From: Trebouxia sp. TZW2008
Lineage: Eukaryota > Chlorophyta > Trebouxiophyceae > Trebouxiales > Trebouxiaceae
Reading direction: 5' to 3'
Length of the DNA: 64,000 bases
Assembly (NCBI GenBank): GCA_002118135.1
Contig: BDIU01000342.1
Coordinates: forward strand, 43,273 to 107,272
The position numbers were made by a program, and so were the translations under genes. This document shows, piece after piece, positions 11,233 through 22,200 of this stretch; position 1 is the stretch's first letter, and each line of letters starts with the position of its first letter. The notes beneath the pieces are model-generated. The model was not told the DNA's origin. It searched no databases and was given only the letters and a program-made list of their open reading frames with translations.

Positions 11233-14200
11233 CTAGACTGCAGCTTGATTGCCTGAGGTTGCTGTATCTGTCTTTGTTGAGACAGACATTCGTTTACACT
11301 GCCACCAAGCGTACAGAGTCCACACAAGAGTTGGAATAAGTGAGACTGCCAACATGATGAGGCTGACTTGTCTGGCATTGAGTTCCAGAATGTCAAATGC
11401 AGCGCCTCCAAACACTGCACTGATGCCGTCAGACACCTGTGCCACACAACACACAATCATCAGCTGTTTGAGGTATCTGCAATGTAACACAGGTTGCTTG
11501 CGTAATGACAGCAAACAACTTTTGTGGTGCACATCTGTATAACAGCTTGTGCAAATGCCTGTGCTATTCAACCACAGTCAGCTGGCCTAGATATCGAGCT
11601 GTATCCCAGCTAGCAAAGCAGCAGACATGTATACTAAAGCAACTTGCTGTCCTGAAGCACAATGCCCTTTGGCCCAAAGCATCCGTGATCAGGCATGAAG
11701 CAAGCACCTGTGACAGATACAATTCAGTTCACATTGCGTCAACAAATTGATGAGAGACTCACTGTGAACAAGGCCATCTCTAAAGCCATGACTCTCCCAA
11801 GAAGCTGGTTTGGCACAATGTATTGCAGCATGAGCGTGGAGTAGATCCACAACACAGCACTGCCAGCAGACCTGACTGCTGTTGAAATCAGCAGCAGCGA
11901 TATGTCAGCTGCTATGACCAGCAGCAGATAGCCCAGCGCAAAGCAGTAGAAGGATGCGGCTGTGCTCCTCAGCAGTTGAGGTTTCCTGCAACAGACAGAT
12001 TACATGATGTCAGTGATTGCACCAATCGGTTCAGTGTAACAGTGACACATGATGCAGCAGTGCATCTAAGCAGACCTGCACATGATCTTATCAAGCCTCA
12101 CACAGGCCCAACGTGTGGAAAATGCTGCAGCGTGGCTTTACTTAGCACCGCTAAACGTACATGCTTGCAGCACAGCTGATGCAAACTTTCGTCCGTGCAT
12201 CTGCAAGCCTTGCTGATCTGAGAATCCAAAAAGCTGCTGACACTTAATACAGGAGCAAATAAGCAAGCAGAGAATCTCCATACACTGACATATCTTGCTG
12301 CGCTGACAGGGCAACTTGACTGTGTTCAATGGCCCACACGCTGGAATAAACTCTGATCTACCTGACCTAGGCGGCGTGAAGTAATTAAAGAGAATGGGTC
12401 CAAAGAAGCAGCCCACACCAACAGCTGCAAAGACAAAACCCAGGGTTTGGGAACCATCCCCTAGTGTCTGCATGCTGGGCATCTCACTATACTTGACTTG
12501 CAGAATGTCTGCAGCACCCCAACACAGAGCTCCAGAGAACTTGATGAAGCACAGGACGCCAACCTGCCTGCAGTCATACACGCTAATTGTTGACCAGGCC
12601 TAACATGAAGGGTCTGCATGCTGAGCATGTTGCTAGATTTGATTTGCAGACTGTCTGCAGCTCCCCGACAAAGAGCTCCAGAGAACTTGATGAAGCACAG
12701 GACGCAAACCTGCCTGCAGTCATACACGCTAATTGTTGTCCCAGGCCTAACAGGAAAGGTCTGCATGCTGAGCATTTTGCTAGATTTGATTTGCAGACTG
12801 TCTGCAGCTCCTCAACAAAAAGCTTCAGAGAGTTTGATGAAGCACAAGACGCCAATCTGCCTGCGGTGATATCCACTGACAGTTGATCCAGGCCATACAG
12901 GAGATCTGCTGCCTTGTGACTGCTGACAAGCCGCTAAACAGCTGTGAACCAAGCCACTGTAGCAATGCCAATCTTGATTGAGGCAAGCATACAAAGACGC
13001 CAATGCGCACATACAGAATTATGTTCCCTAAGTAACATTTTCTGCAGGTGCAAAATCAAAACATTGCAATTGGGGACAGCAGTCAATAATGCTTTTATAT
13101 CCAAGGCAGATGAGTGTCCAAAAACGTTCACCAATGCCGAAGTCTGTCAGTCAAAAATGCCTCAGCAGACACAAAGAGCTGCTGTGAATCAAGTTCACCT
13201 GCAACCTCACAAAGATCAGAAGAGTTGTACCTGTTTTCTGATTTGGAAATGTAGACAGCAGCTTCCTTGACTGATACAACACCCTCAGTGAAGCCCTCTT
13301 GCAACATCGCAGAGAAGCCAGTTGCACTGCTAGATGCTTGCTTGGAGCTTGACAGCCTCTCATCGATGCTGCTTGATGATGAGTCATGCTGAGACAGCCT
13401 GCTGCCTGCTTTATCAGATCCCTGAGAGCACATGTTTGCTCACATTCACATATGTCAAAGACTGCAGTCAGTTGAGATCTCTGATTCCCAGCCTTCTCAA
13501 AGCGCAAGCCAGCTGAGAAACATGACCATTGATAACATGATGCATCATGCAAAATTTGACCGCAGCTGTACACCCCACTGCAGGACGAGACATGTAGTAA
13601 CGCTGCAAACTCTCCAAAGCATCAGCATCACAGAACCCAGATGACTGAGACAGGCTGAAGCAATGGTCATCAGTGCAAAAGCATGCTGCCCGTTGAGCAG
13701 AGCATGTGCAAAAGAGAGAAACACACCTTGTGTTGCTCTGAGTTCACGCCCTTCTTTGACAAAGGCTGCAGCTCCAGATCTTGCTGTTTGAGGCTTTGCT
13801 CAGCATGCCGCTGATTGGGATCACTGTTCTCATCTTCCTCACTCCATTGCGCTGCTTCATGCTGTTGCGATGTACTGAGCATATCTGCGACTTGCAGTGC
13901 ATGCAAGCTGGCTGATTGCATCTCTGCAGCCACTGCATTGGGCGCCAGCACTTGTGATACACTGGCTAGCCCTGGGATGGTGTGGCTGTGAACTGGGCTG
14001 TCTAGTGGAGCTAAGAGCTGCTCAGACTCTTCGTCTTCATCTTGAGCAACATAGCCATCCTTCTTGATGTAAATCTGCAGAAAGAACGCAAATGACTGGT
14101 GAGGCCCATAGGCTTTGCTGTCTATGCCACTGAGTGGCAGTGAAGGTGCTGGTACATTGCATTACCAGAACATGACATAACAAAGCCCAAATACTTCTTA

Positions 14201-15425
14201 GGCATGAAGTATTATTTGCGTTTTACAGTACAGGTTCAGCTGTATGCAGCTGATGTCAAATTCTTACCTGTAGAACAAAGACGCAAAGGGCAGCGCACAC
14301 AAAGGTGCAGCTGTCCAGCATGAAGCACATGGTGGTGCCTAATTTGGACACAACCACACCACCCATTGAGGACCCAATCGCCACTGTGACAGACCAGGCA
14401 AATGTGTCAAGCGTGGTGGCTAGATGCAGCTGTTTCTTGGGAACTAGCTTTGGCTCCAACGCTCGCCTTGCAGGGTCATAGAAAGTGCTGCTGGAAAATT
14501 GCAGGAATAGCAGCAGATACATTGCCCTGCAAGCAGACCCCAAATATCAGCAGCAGTGGTGAAGGCAGGGCATGCTCTTATTTTACCACACTATTTTGGG
14601 TGAACAGATGACCAATGGCAATCTATGCACATGCAATTAGTGATCACATAGCAGCCAGACTCACCAGATATCCTGTGGGCGCTTGATCAGGGTCAGTCCT
14701 AGCACAATCACTGCATTGACGGCAGCACTTGCAAGCAGGACTCTTGGTCGGTCAACCCTGCATTCAAGAAGTGATATCTTCAGCTTTTGGCTCAGCTTGT
14801 AGAAGAGAATGCAGGGATAGAGCTAAGCTGATGCATGCAAAAAACCAGCTGCTTGCTTTCGGTATACAGATGAAGCAGAAATGAGAATTTAAGCACCTGT
14901 CAGCCACCACCCCAGCAACTGGAAACAACATGAAAGACGGGATGAAGCGTACAATCAGCAATGCGCTGATCAAAAGCCCTTTCCCATCAGCTAAATTCTC
15001 GACAAGACTCAGCGTGGCAACATAATTGAGCCAGTTGCCTATGTTGTCTATGATCTGCAGGCCCCAGAACACAGCGTTACCCCAAGTATGCCGGCACAAC
15101 GACTTGTGGTGACGAACAAATGCGCGCGCTCCACCTTGCCGCAGCAACGGAGAGAACACACCTCGCCTATCCACACGACGGTGAAAGCTCTATTGTCTCG
15201 GAGCATATGGTAGTATGCCGCCAGACTTGAAGACGGCGGGTCGTCTTCGGTTTCCATGCTTGCGATGCGCGGCTGCCCCTGCTGTGCTGGATCGATCAAT
15301 GTATCTTCGAGTTCCGACAAGGCTGGATTGAGGAGCGCAGCAAAACGCAAGGCTCTCAGCAGCAATGTCGTAAGGAAGCTGCAGCAGAAGTCCACGTGAA
15401 ATTCAGAATGCAGCACGCTCAGCAT
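11233..15425 (-). CDS. Major facilitator superfamily transporter (MFS_3/EntS-like) with large central loop
   Basis: Multi-pass membrane transporter; substrate unknown. Nine exons join in phase to 646 residues: 15162-15425, 14897-15054, 14665-14757, 14268-14526, 13727-14074, 13231-13421, 12367-12567, 11763-11985, 11233-11436. Visible are ISALLIVRFIPSFMLFPVAG followed by VVADR and VDRPRVLL (MFS motif A region), DPARRALEPKLVPKKQL typical of the EntS/MFS_3 group, then hydrophobic helices in the second half (GYLLLVIAADISLLLISTAV; VSLIMLAVSLIPTLVWTLYA). Between the two six-helix halves lie about 180 hydrophilic residues rich in Ser, Gln, Glu and Asp, unusually long for the family. Introns near 12.6-12.9 kb carry dead copies of the seventh exon. 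An N-terminal targeting signal is possible. Start chosen as the first ATG of the open first exon. Confidence 0.85.
12461..12880 (-). repeat. Tandem copies of the MFS seventh exon
   Basis: The first part of the exon at 12367-12567 (GVLCFIKFSGALCWGAADIL) recurs at about 12600-12735 (VLCFIKFSGALCRGAADSL) and 12745-12880 (GVLCFIKLSEAFC with a frame break). The copies end after MQTL and lack the membrane helix that follows. Each keeps CTGCCTGCAGTCATACACGC-like acceptor flanks. Spacing is about 140-150 bp. Confidence 0.82.
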
Positions 15426-15507
15426 GCACCCACCTCAACCCAACCCTAACAGCGACTTTGACGAGTGACTGCCATCACAGCTGTTTGTCGTAAAACAACC
15501 CGGGACC
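15426..15507. promoter_or_regulatory. Short divergent promoter, MFS gene / DUF760 gene
   Basis: Only 82 bases separate the start codon of the minus-strand MFS gene from that of the plus-strand DUF760 gene, so the two must share a regulatory region (or have start sites inside this tract). AACCCTAA at 15442-15449 resembles the plant telo-box. Function not shown. Confidence 0.5.
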
Positions 15508-17827
15508 ATGTCGTGTCATACTTGCGCCCTCCGCGTCGGCACAAGTTTATCCTGGCGTGCTTGCGAAGAAGCGACGCCTGCTTATGCTCCCCCCAGTTTC
15601 TGCCTGTCTAGTTTCGACCGAAAGCGTGCAGTAAAGTACCCGGGCCAGACGCATCATTCTCCAGCAAAGAGGCTCAAAGTTGAAATTGTTGCACATGCTG
15701 CAGCGTCGTCCGCGAATCCTGTAGACGACCCTGGTGCGTGCCCAGCAGTGTATTGTACTGCTTCGCTGCTCCGTTGCTGTCTAGCAGGTCACATATGGAG
15801 GTGGCTTATTGTGCAGCCGTCTACGAACGCATCGACAAGGCCGCTGATTTGCTAAGCCTGATGATGGACGACATCCACAGAGAAGTCTTTCTCAGCAGCG
15901 CTGTGTCTGAAGTCATGGGTAAGTCCTCGTGCACAGATGTTGCATCCCATGACTAATCAATCACCTTCTTTTCTGTTTTACTGCAAGTATCTCTTCATCT
16001 GCACTGCATTCATCTTTTCATTCTGAACACAAAGCAGGCCTCAAATATGTGAGCATCGTGGGATTCCAAAAATCGTGTTGGACTGAAATGCTGGTTGGTC
16101 ATTGCAGGGGATAAACCAGATGTGACAGAGGAGGATGCCATCACACAGACTGTAGCAAGGAATATAGATCAGCTTGATGAGACATTTCTGGCTGCTTTAG
16201 TAGCATACATAAAGGCTGCTGACAAGGAAAGGCATCGTGATTTGGCAGGTAACTGGGGCTGGACGCTTTGCAAATCTATTGCGACATCTGTCTCGCCATG
16301 TGTACTTGATGACATCAGCACGAATTGGTCCAGACTGGTGAATGATGTGAACTTGCCAAAGACCAACTTGGTCGGCCAAAGTGATTGCTCCTGTACATAC
16401 CTAGCTGGGCGTCTTCAGCCTGCCTAGCATGCATGAGATGAATGGCACAATGAACATGGATTGTGCGTCCATGCAGTCAGGCTGACCAAGATACATCGAG
16501 AGATACTAGCGCAAGTGGCACAGCGCTTGCCGCCAGAAATGCAAGTGCTGGACCTTGTCCTTCGCCTGAAAGATCGTAAGGAGCGCTTGGAAGTTCTCAA
16601 AGAGGCTGCTGAAGGCAAAGGTGACAAGGTGCCTGTGTGTGGTATCACCACGCTTCGAGCCAACGCAGCACAAGTGCTTTCAGACATGGAAGACCAAGAC
16701 GCCATTCCTGACAAGTAAACTTCCACATCTGCTTGCATTCTTTATCACATGGTCAACGCTTGCGCTGTCAGTACAAGCAATGCGTCTATCCTGATCGATT
16801 TGGTTTGCCACAAGGATGAAGTGATCAAGAGGTGTGCAAAACTGCACTGAATTTCATGGACATATAGTCATTGCCACAGTATGGCACATGTGATCAGCCT
16901 TGTTGGTTGGCTAAAGCATGTAACATTACTCTCTCTCTGCTGTGCATTGTGAGAGCAATCTGCAGCCGGGGCTTCATGCCTATGAGCTTTGTGCTGCTGT
17001 CAGACGTTGACTGCGAAGGCCAAGTGACGTTATGAACTCTCAGCACGCTCAAGCCACGTTGTGTTCTGCAGACGGCTTTTGGCCAGGTTGTGCATCGTCA
17101 GGGAAGAAATTGCAGAGCTAGCTGCAGAGTTGAGCCCTCAGGGTCAAGCAGAGGCGTTCAAGGATGTGTATGAGAGCAACATCATGCTGCATACCCAACA
17201 AGTGCCTCAGGGCACCATCCACTTCCTCAAGGAGTTGATGACTGTTGGAGATGAAGCCAAGAGGTACATATGGGCAAAAAAGGAAAGAGAAAGTCCACAT
17301 TGTCAGGCGTGTCTGAGGGGCCTCGAATAGGCCATGGCGTCCCCTCTAACAGCAGGCATTGTTGCTTATCTTACTGTGGAGAAAAAGCATCCTGCAGCAC
17401 AAGCAGCACATGTCAAACTCTTGTTAGCACGAGTGACTTTGGTATGCTGAGCGTGCGATTCATTGCAAGCAGGTCAGACTGCTATTTTGTGCTCGTTTTC
17501 ACCACCATGCACCTCTGTAGGGTTAGAATTTTAATGCATTGCAAAGCAGGTGTGACTGAGAGGCATTGCATGCTATGCAGGAGAGGATTTCTTCAAAAAG
17601 CTTTCCAGGATGAGTTCAGGTTTGAGCCAAGTCAGGTATCTGGCAGGAGTCAATCTAGAAGAGCTCAAAGAAACACCAACAAAGCCGTCAGACCCGGATC
17701 TTTCCTCACATGCCTGACAGCTACCCAATTCGAAATGAACAACATGCAAGAAGTCGATGCCTCCCTCGCCAGGATAGAGACAATTAGAAAGGAAGCCATG
17801 CAAACACTTGAAGAATTAGCTGACTAG
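15508..17827 (+). CDS. DUF760 family protein (UV-B-induced At3g17800-like), probably plastid
   Basis: DUF760 proteins are plant and algal, mostly chloroplast-targeted, function unknown. The first exon encodes a Ser/Ala/Arg-rich N-terminus like a transit peptide. Well-supported exons: about 15788-15917 (AVYERIDKAADLLSLMMDDI), 16108-16248, 16477-16714, 17072-17263, 17581-17630 and 17721-17827. Family marks: QRLPPEMQVLDLVLRLKDRK, then PDKRLLARLCIVREEI, TIHFLKELMTVGDEAKR, and a C-terminal EAMQTLEELAD before TAG, matching the LEEIA-type end of plant homologues. The last intron uses a GTCAGG donor, which keeps frame. The joint of exon 1 to exon 2 is uncertain: the best-looking donor (15734) does not keep frame, a weaker one at 15738 does. 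An internal start at 15797 is an alternative. Confidence 0.78.
16845..16945 (+). repeat. Dispersed ~100-bp repeat, copy 1
   Basis: The block with ATTTCATGGACATATAGTCA, TTGCCACAGT, GCACATGTGATCAGCCTTGT and ACTCTCTCTC matches 25021-25120 with few differences. It lies in a DUF760 intron. No coding capacity seen. Confidence 0.85.
17266..17345 (+). repeat. Segment related in inverted orientation to 18178-18290
   Basis: Lies in a DUF760 intron. An A-rich AAAGGAAAGAGAAAGTC is followed by AGGCGTGT, GAGGGGCCTCG and GGCGTCCC. The reverse complement of about 18178-18290 has the same blocks in the same order. In protein terms both read as a Lys run, then ST, then G-V, PRI and GVP. Confidence 0.6.
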
Positions 17828-18072
17828 GTGCAGACAAGAACCTAAGGCTCCAAGCTGAACCAAGAGGTCTGCATATATGCGCAGATGTAGCCTGTTTTGG
17901 CAACTGCGTCTGACAGTATGCTCCTCATCATGCTCAGAGCTTGACCTCAGATCTTGTCAGGTACTCAACAGCTGGATATCCCAACTCTGACCTGACCTAG
18001 GCCTCGTGCATATCATGCTACTTCTGTTGTGATGTACGATGGGTCCTGGACACAATTGGGTATGTCCACGTC

Positions 18073-18362
18073 ACGTGCATGAAGACCGACTGATTAGAGC
18101 ATTGCTGCTGCTTTGAAGGTTGTCTGAGTCAGAGGAAGTGCACGACACAAGTGTTTGATCCTCATTAGCTGCGCCTTTCTGCTCCTGATTGCTCTTGGAG
18201 AGCAATAAAGGGACGCCACGGTTTATCCGAGGCCTCTCAAACACGCCTAAATGCGTAGACTTTTTCTTTTTCTTGTTTTCTTTTGTGTCTGAGTGCAACT
18301 CGTTCACTGCCATGCCATCTGTCACAATGCTTTGAGGAATAGTTGTACCGTACGATTTCATC
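18073..18362 (-). CDS. Hypothetical protein, probable terminal exon
   Basis: A pyrimidine-rich acceptor (TTTCTCTGTTGCTGCCCAG) precedes an open stretch of about 95 codons ending in a stop: MKSYGTTIPQSIV at the start, a Lys-rich block, FERPRINRGVPLLL, then a Ser/Asp/Gln-rich acidic tail. A candidate upstream exon lies near 18590-18700 (SCQIYKHVQTSHSQGK). The Lys block through RGVP is related to an inverted sequence at 17266-17345. No family recognised. Splicing is guessed from one acceptor and composition, so this could also be non-coding repeat sequence. Confidence 0.35.
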
Positions 18363-18721
18363 TGGGCAGCAACAGAGAAACAGAGACAGAAACAAACGTT
18401 CAGCACAGTCAAGCTGTACCATAGACTAGGCACTCAGGTCCAAGCTGCATACCCACAACTCATTGCCATATGGCATCGCAAGCAATGAAACAATTACTGT
18501 AACGTGCAAATGGCTGTCTTGGGTCAATCACGTCTTGCAGCTATGTTTCAAGGGTCAAATGTATGACAGTTGGCATGACAGCACTTGCAGAGAGGAATCC
18601 AGTTTTTGCAGCGCTGACTCAGCTTGTGAGCACCTTGTTTTGCCCTGGCTGTGACTCGTCTGCACATGCTTGTAAATTTGACAGGAGAGGTCTGCAGATA
18701 ATTTGTCAGCGTGGCTTCTTA

Positions 18722-18915
18722 TTAACAACAACAACAATAATAACAATAACAAAATAATAATAATAAATGACAATAACAACAATAACTACATATTCCAGCA
18801 TATACTGCTATGTATGTGTGGCACAAGTCCTATCTCGCCAGGCAGGCTTGTCTCGAGCGTTGCGATATGGACGCCTGATGTTCAGCTGTTGACAGTCAGA
18901 TACAACAATGTCATT
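18722..18915 (-). mobile_element. Truncated LINE 3' end with AAC/AAT microsatellite tail
   Basis: About 60 bases of AACAACAATAATAACAATAA-like repeat are followed by TTCCAGCATATACTGCTA, GTGTGGCACAAGTCCTATCT, CGCCAGGCAGGCTTGTCT and GATATGGACGCCTGATGTTC. The same order is at 46055-46290, where the adjoining sequence encodes a reverse-transcriptase C-terminus, so this is a 5'-truncated copy of the same element read on the minus strand. Confidence 0.75.
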
Positions 18916-19251
18916 CCTATTACAACATGCATAACTCACTGCCACAGGTTTTCATGTGGCATCAGCAAGTCACGTCAGCACACTGTGCACTCAACGCGGA
19001 ATCAGCAAGTCAGCAAACAGACAAGTTGCAAGTGCCTGTGATACCTGCTAGCTAGGCTTGCACAACAGCAAAAACACATGCAGCATTACTTCACAACAAT
19101 GTCCATGTTGTACGGAGCCTACAAAGCCTTTCATGCAGTGAAGCTAGTGAACCAGTATCAGCACCGCAAGCGCATGATGCAGAAAATACATCAAACAGCG
19201 ATGAAATATGACACTCAGCAGGTCAGGGCAAGGGCCAAATGTGAGCTTCAC
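18916..19251. other. Region without a supported gene
   Basis: A plus-strand frame from 19099 (MSMLYGAYKAFHAVKLVNQY, basic and helical-looking) runs to a possible GTCAGG donor near 19221, but I found no continuing exon. On the minus strand this is the 3' flank of the kinase pseudogene. Confidence 0.3.
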
Positions 19252-22200
19252 CTGAGAAGAAGAGCTCTTTGTTGGGGCTGCAGGAGAAGCTGGTAGATTA
19301 TGACAGTCAGATGAAGGTGCAACACTGCATGGCTGAGATCCAGCTCGGTCCTCGCCATTTGCTGATGCTTTCAAACATGGAGCGACACTAGCTGATGCAC
19401 TGCTGTCGTTGACGGCTGCATCAGCCTGACAGTGCTGTCTAGCAATAGCAGTGCCTGCTTCTGTGACGCAAAGCTGGCAGCAGCTGAGGTTGGCAGCTGT
19501 GTCATTATGGTCAGACGACACTGCTGTGAGGTTGTACACTAGTGGCGCGGCGACGTGTTCCTTGAAGACTGGGCAGCAAAGAGCTGCACTTGCTGACATG
19601 CGCTGCTTCAGATCTCCATGCAGCAGCCAAAGAACAACTTCCGCCAGCTCAGAGTCCACAGCCTCAGCAAGTCTCTGCCGAATGGGGTGCTCCATGTTGT
19701 GAAACCCAGTCTGCAAGTCAAGCTTGAATTCGGTCATTGTTGAGAAGCTATGTTTGCAAGGTGGTAAACACAATGATTGCAGTTCACACATTGTTAAGAA
19801 GCAATGTTTGCAAGGTGGTCAATATGATGCAGCTTCTAGCGACAAAAGGGCGAAGTGAACGCAGCTGCACCAAGCGCATGCGGGAAGTGCTGAACTTATG
19901 CATGCAGTAAAATTGCAAAGCTGCTGGCTCAAGAAGTATTGACAGCAGCAGGATGCTCTCTCTGGAGCATACTTAGAGCATGCAGTTGATGTGCATGTAG
20001 CCAAAAGCATTAGCCAGTACAGAGCTTGGGGGCTATATTCAGCTGAAATTTCGCTGAACCTGCAGCACATTGCTGCAGATGATGTATCTCCTGCTTGGCC
20101 CCTCTGGAGGCAGCATTGACAACCCTTGTTGACAGCGTAACTCAGAGTGACTCAGCCAAGTTGAACACAGTGCAAATTTCCCAAAACGTTCTTGTCTTCG
20201 TGCCACATTAGGCTGCCCATGCAACACATCAGCTGGCAACGAGTTTGCAGCATCTTTGCTAGCAAGTGTAACCACCCATGACTAGTACTAGCAACACACT
20301 GAATACTAATCATGATCTTGCTTAGGCAGAAAAAGACTGAGGTCATGAGTTTGCACCTTCCAGGCCAGTAGCTGGTCCAGGAGGTTATCTCTTGCTTGCT
20401 CCCCATCTGTGATGCCTTCACAAGGGCAAGCGCCCAGTGCACAACTGGAACAGAACCACTCCCAGGCTCCAGGTGTCCCCAAGCTCATCGTATGCAGCTA
20501 GATGGTACCGGCCCATCTTCAGCATGTACAATACATCTCCAGATATGTAAGGCGCAGTGGCAGCATCTGACTCCATCAAGCCTGCAGCAATTGAGAGCGA
20601 GAGGTGTTAAGTTTCAACAGCAGGAAGGTAGAACACAAGTATCGCACAGATATTTGATTAGGTGATAGCAGCCAGGTCTTCAGCAAGGACAGGACATCAC
20701 CAGATACGTAAAGTGCGGTGGCAGTGGCAGCATTTGAGTCCCCCGACCGTGCACCCATCGAGATTGAGAGGTGCTATAAGACAGCAAGAAGGTAGGACAC
20801 AAGATAGAGAGATCTGATCAGGGGATGTCAGTTAGGCCGTCAGCATGTACAGGACGTCACTAAATATGTCAGCATCCAATTCCGCCAAGCCTGCGACCAC
20901 ATGCAGCATATAACGTGTTGACAGACTTGGACAAAAGCTCATTGGCTCTGGGCACAAAACCCCTTTGTTACACAGCAGGCTTGCAAGCAACAACATTGCA
21001 ATGGATTAGACGCTTGCTGCCAAGGTTCATCTGACAGCTCCTCGCAACCAGCTTGCATGCTTACAAGCTGACATTGCCCAGCTGGCACACTATGCAGTCC
21101 ACCACTAATCACTATGAAAAGTGGCAAGGACGTCACAACTTGCTTGCACTTTTACAAAACAACAGCGCCCAGTTGGCACTTTGTGCAAAGAAAGTGATCA
21201 TGTGCCAGCTTTAAGAGAGACAAGGCCAGCACAGAAATTTCTTACTTGATTGACACTTTATTTGAAGACACTCTGCATACACGGACAGTACATTACAGGA
21301 ACCAATCAACGCAGTGGTATTGCTGGGTAGCAACAGTTTGGTGCACAGACAGTTTTGACAAGCAGAGCAGTTGTTGTCAAGAGGACCCACTGTAGTGGGC
21401 AATGGTCTCACCCTTTGTGTCATCCAGCATTGACACGCCAACCGCTCGGTTGCCATGTGTGATGTGAAGCAATATGCGGTCTGGAAGCACAGCTCCAAGA
21501 CGGTGGCCTCTGCTATGCAGCAGTTCCAACATCTGCAGCATGCATGAGCGCTGTCAGACATTGCGAGAACAGCATGCAATCTGAGAACCAATCACTGCGC
21601 TCTGGCTGCAACATTATCTCTGAGTAAAGACTGGCATTGTTTTTGGTGATGACAGCATTTGATGCAAGAAAACCTTTTCACTATACCTGCAGCAGCTTGA
21701 GGGCAATCAGGATCCGTTCAGCCTTGGAGGGGCGGGGCTTGGGGCCTTTAGCAGCTGCAACTTCTGCCAAGTAATCCTTCAAGAGAATACAAGCCTCTCC
21801 TTGGGGCCTGCAAAGCAAGACAGCAGTCAGCAACTGGAAGGCAGGCCACCCAGGACAGTCACAAACATTTCATTTGTTGCTGCAACATTGGCCGCAGCAA
21901 GAACTAGATCTCAGCGGACTCTATTGGTGGCAACTGCTTCCCTTATTGCTGAGCACGCTTGTTGTTGACCAGTTGAAGTTTGCAGTAGTTGTCAACAGGT
22001 GCAGTATATGAGGAGGCACAAGCGAAGGTTTCAGCACAAACTTAAGTGGAGGTGCAAGTTTAGGCACAGGAGCAGAGGTAATGAAAGGTACAGGCGGCGC
22101 ATAAGGCGAAAGCAAACAGACCTGATGACAGTGTAATGGATGTTGTCAGCAAAGGAGAACTCCTTCGGTGGCATTCATGCGGCTTCAGGCAGCTGCTGCA

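Noticed and set aside
19078..19296. Plus-strand frame beginning MQHYFTTMSMLYGAYKAF as a gene
   Set aside because: One plausible-looking peptide with no continuing exon or homology; kept only as a remark in the region entry.
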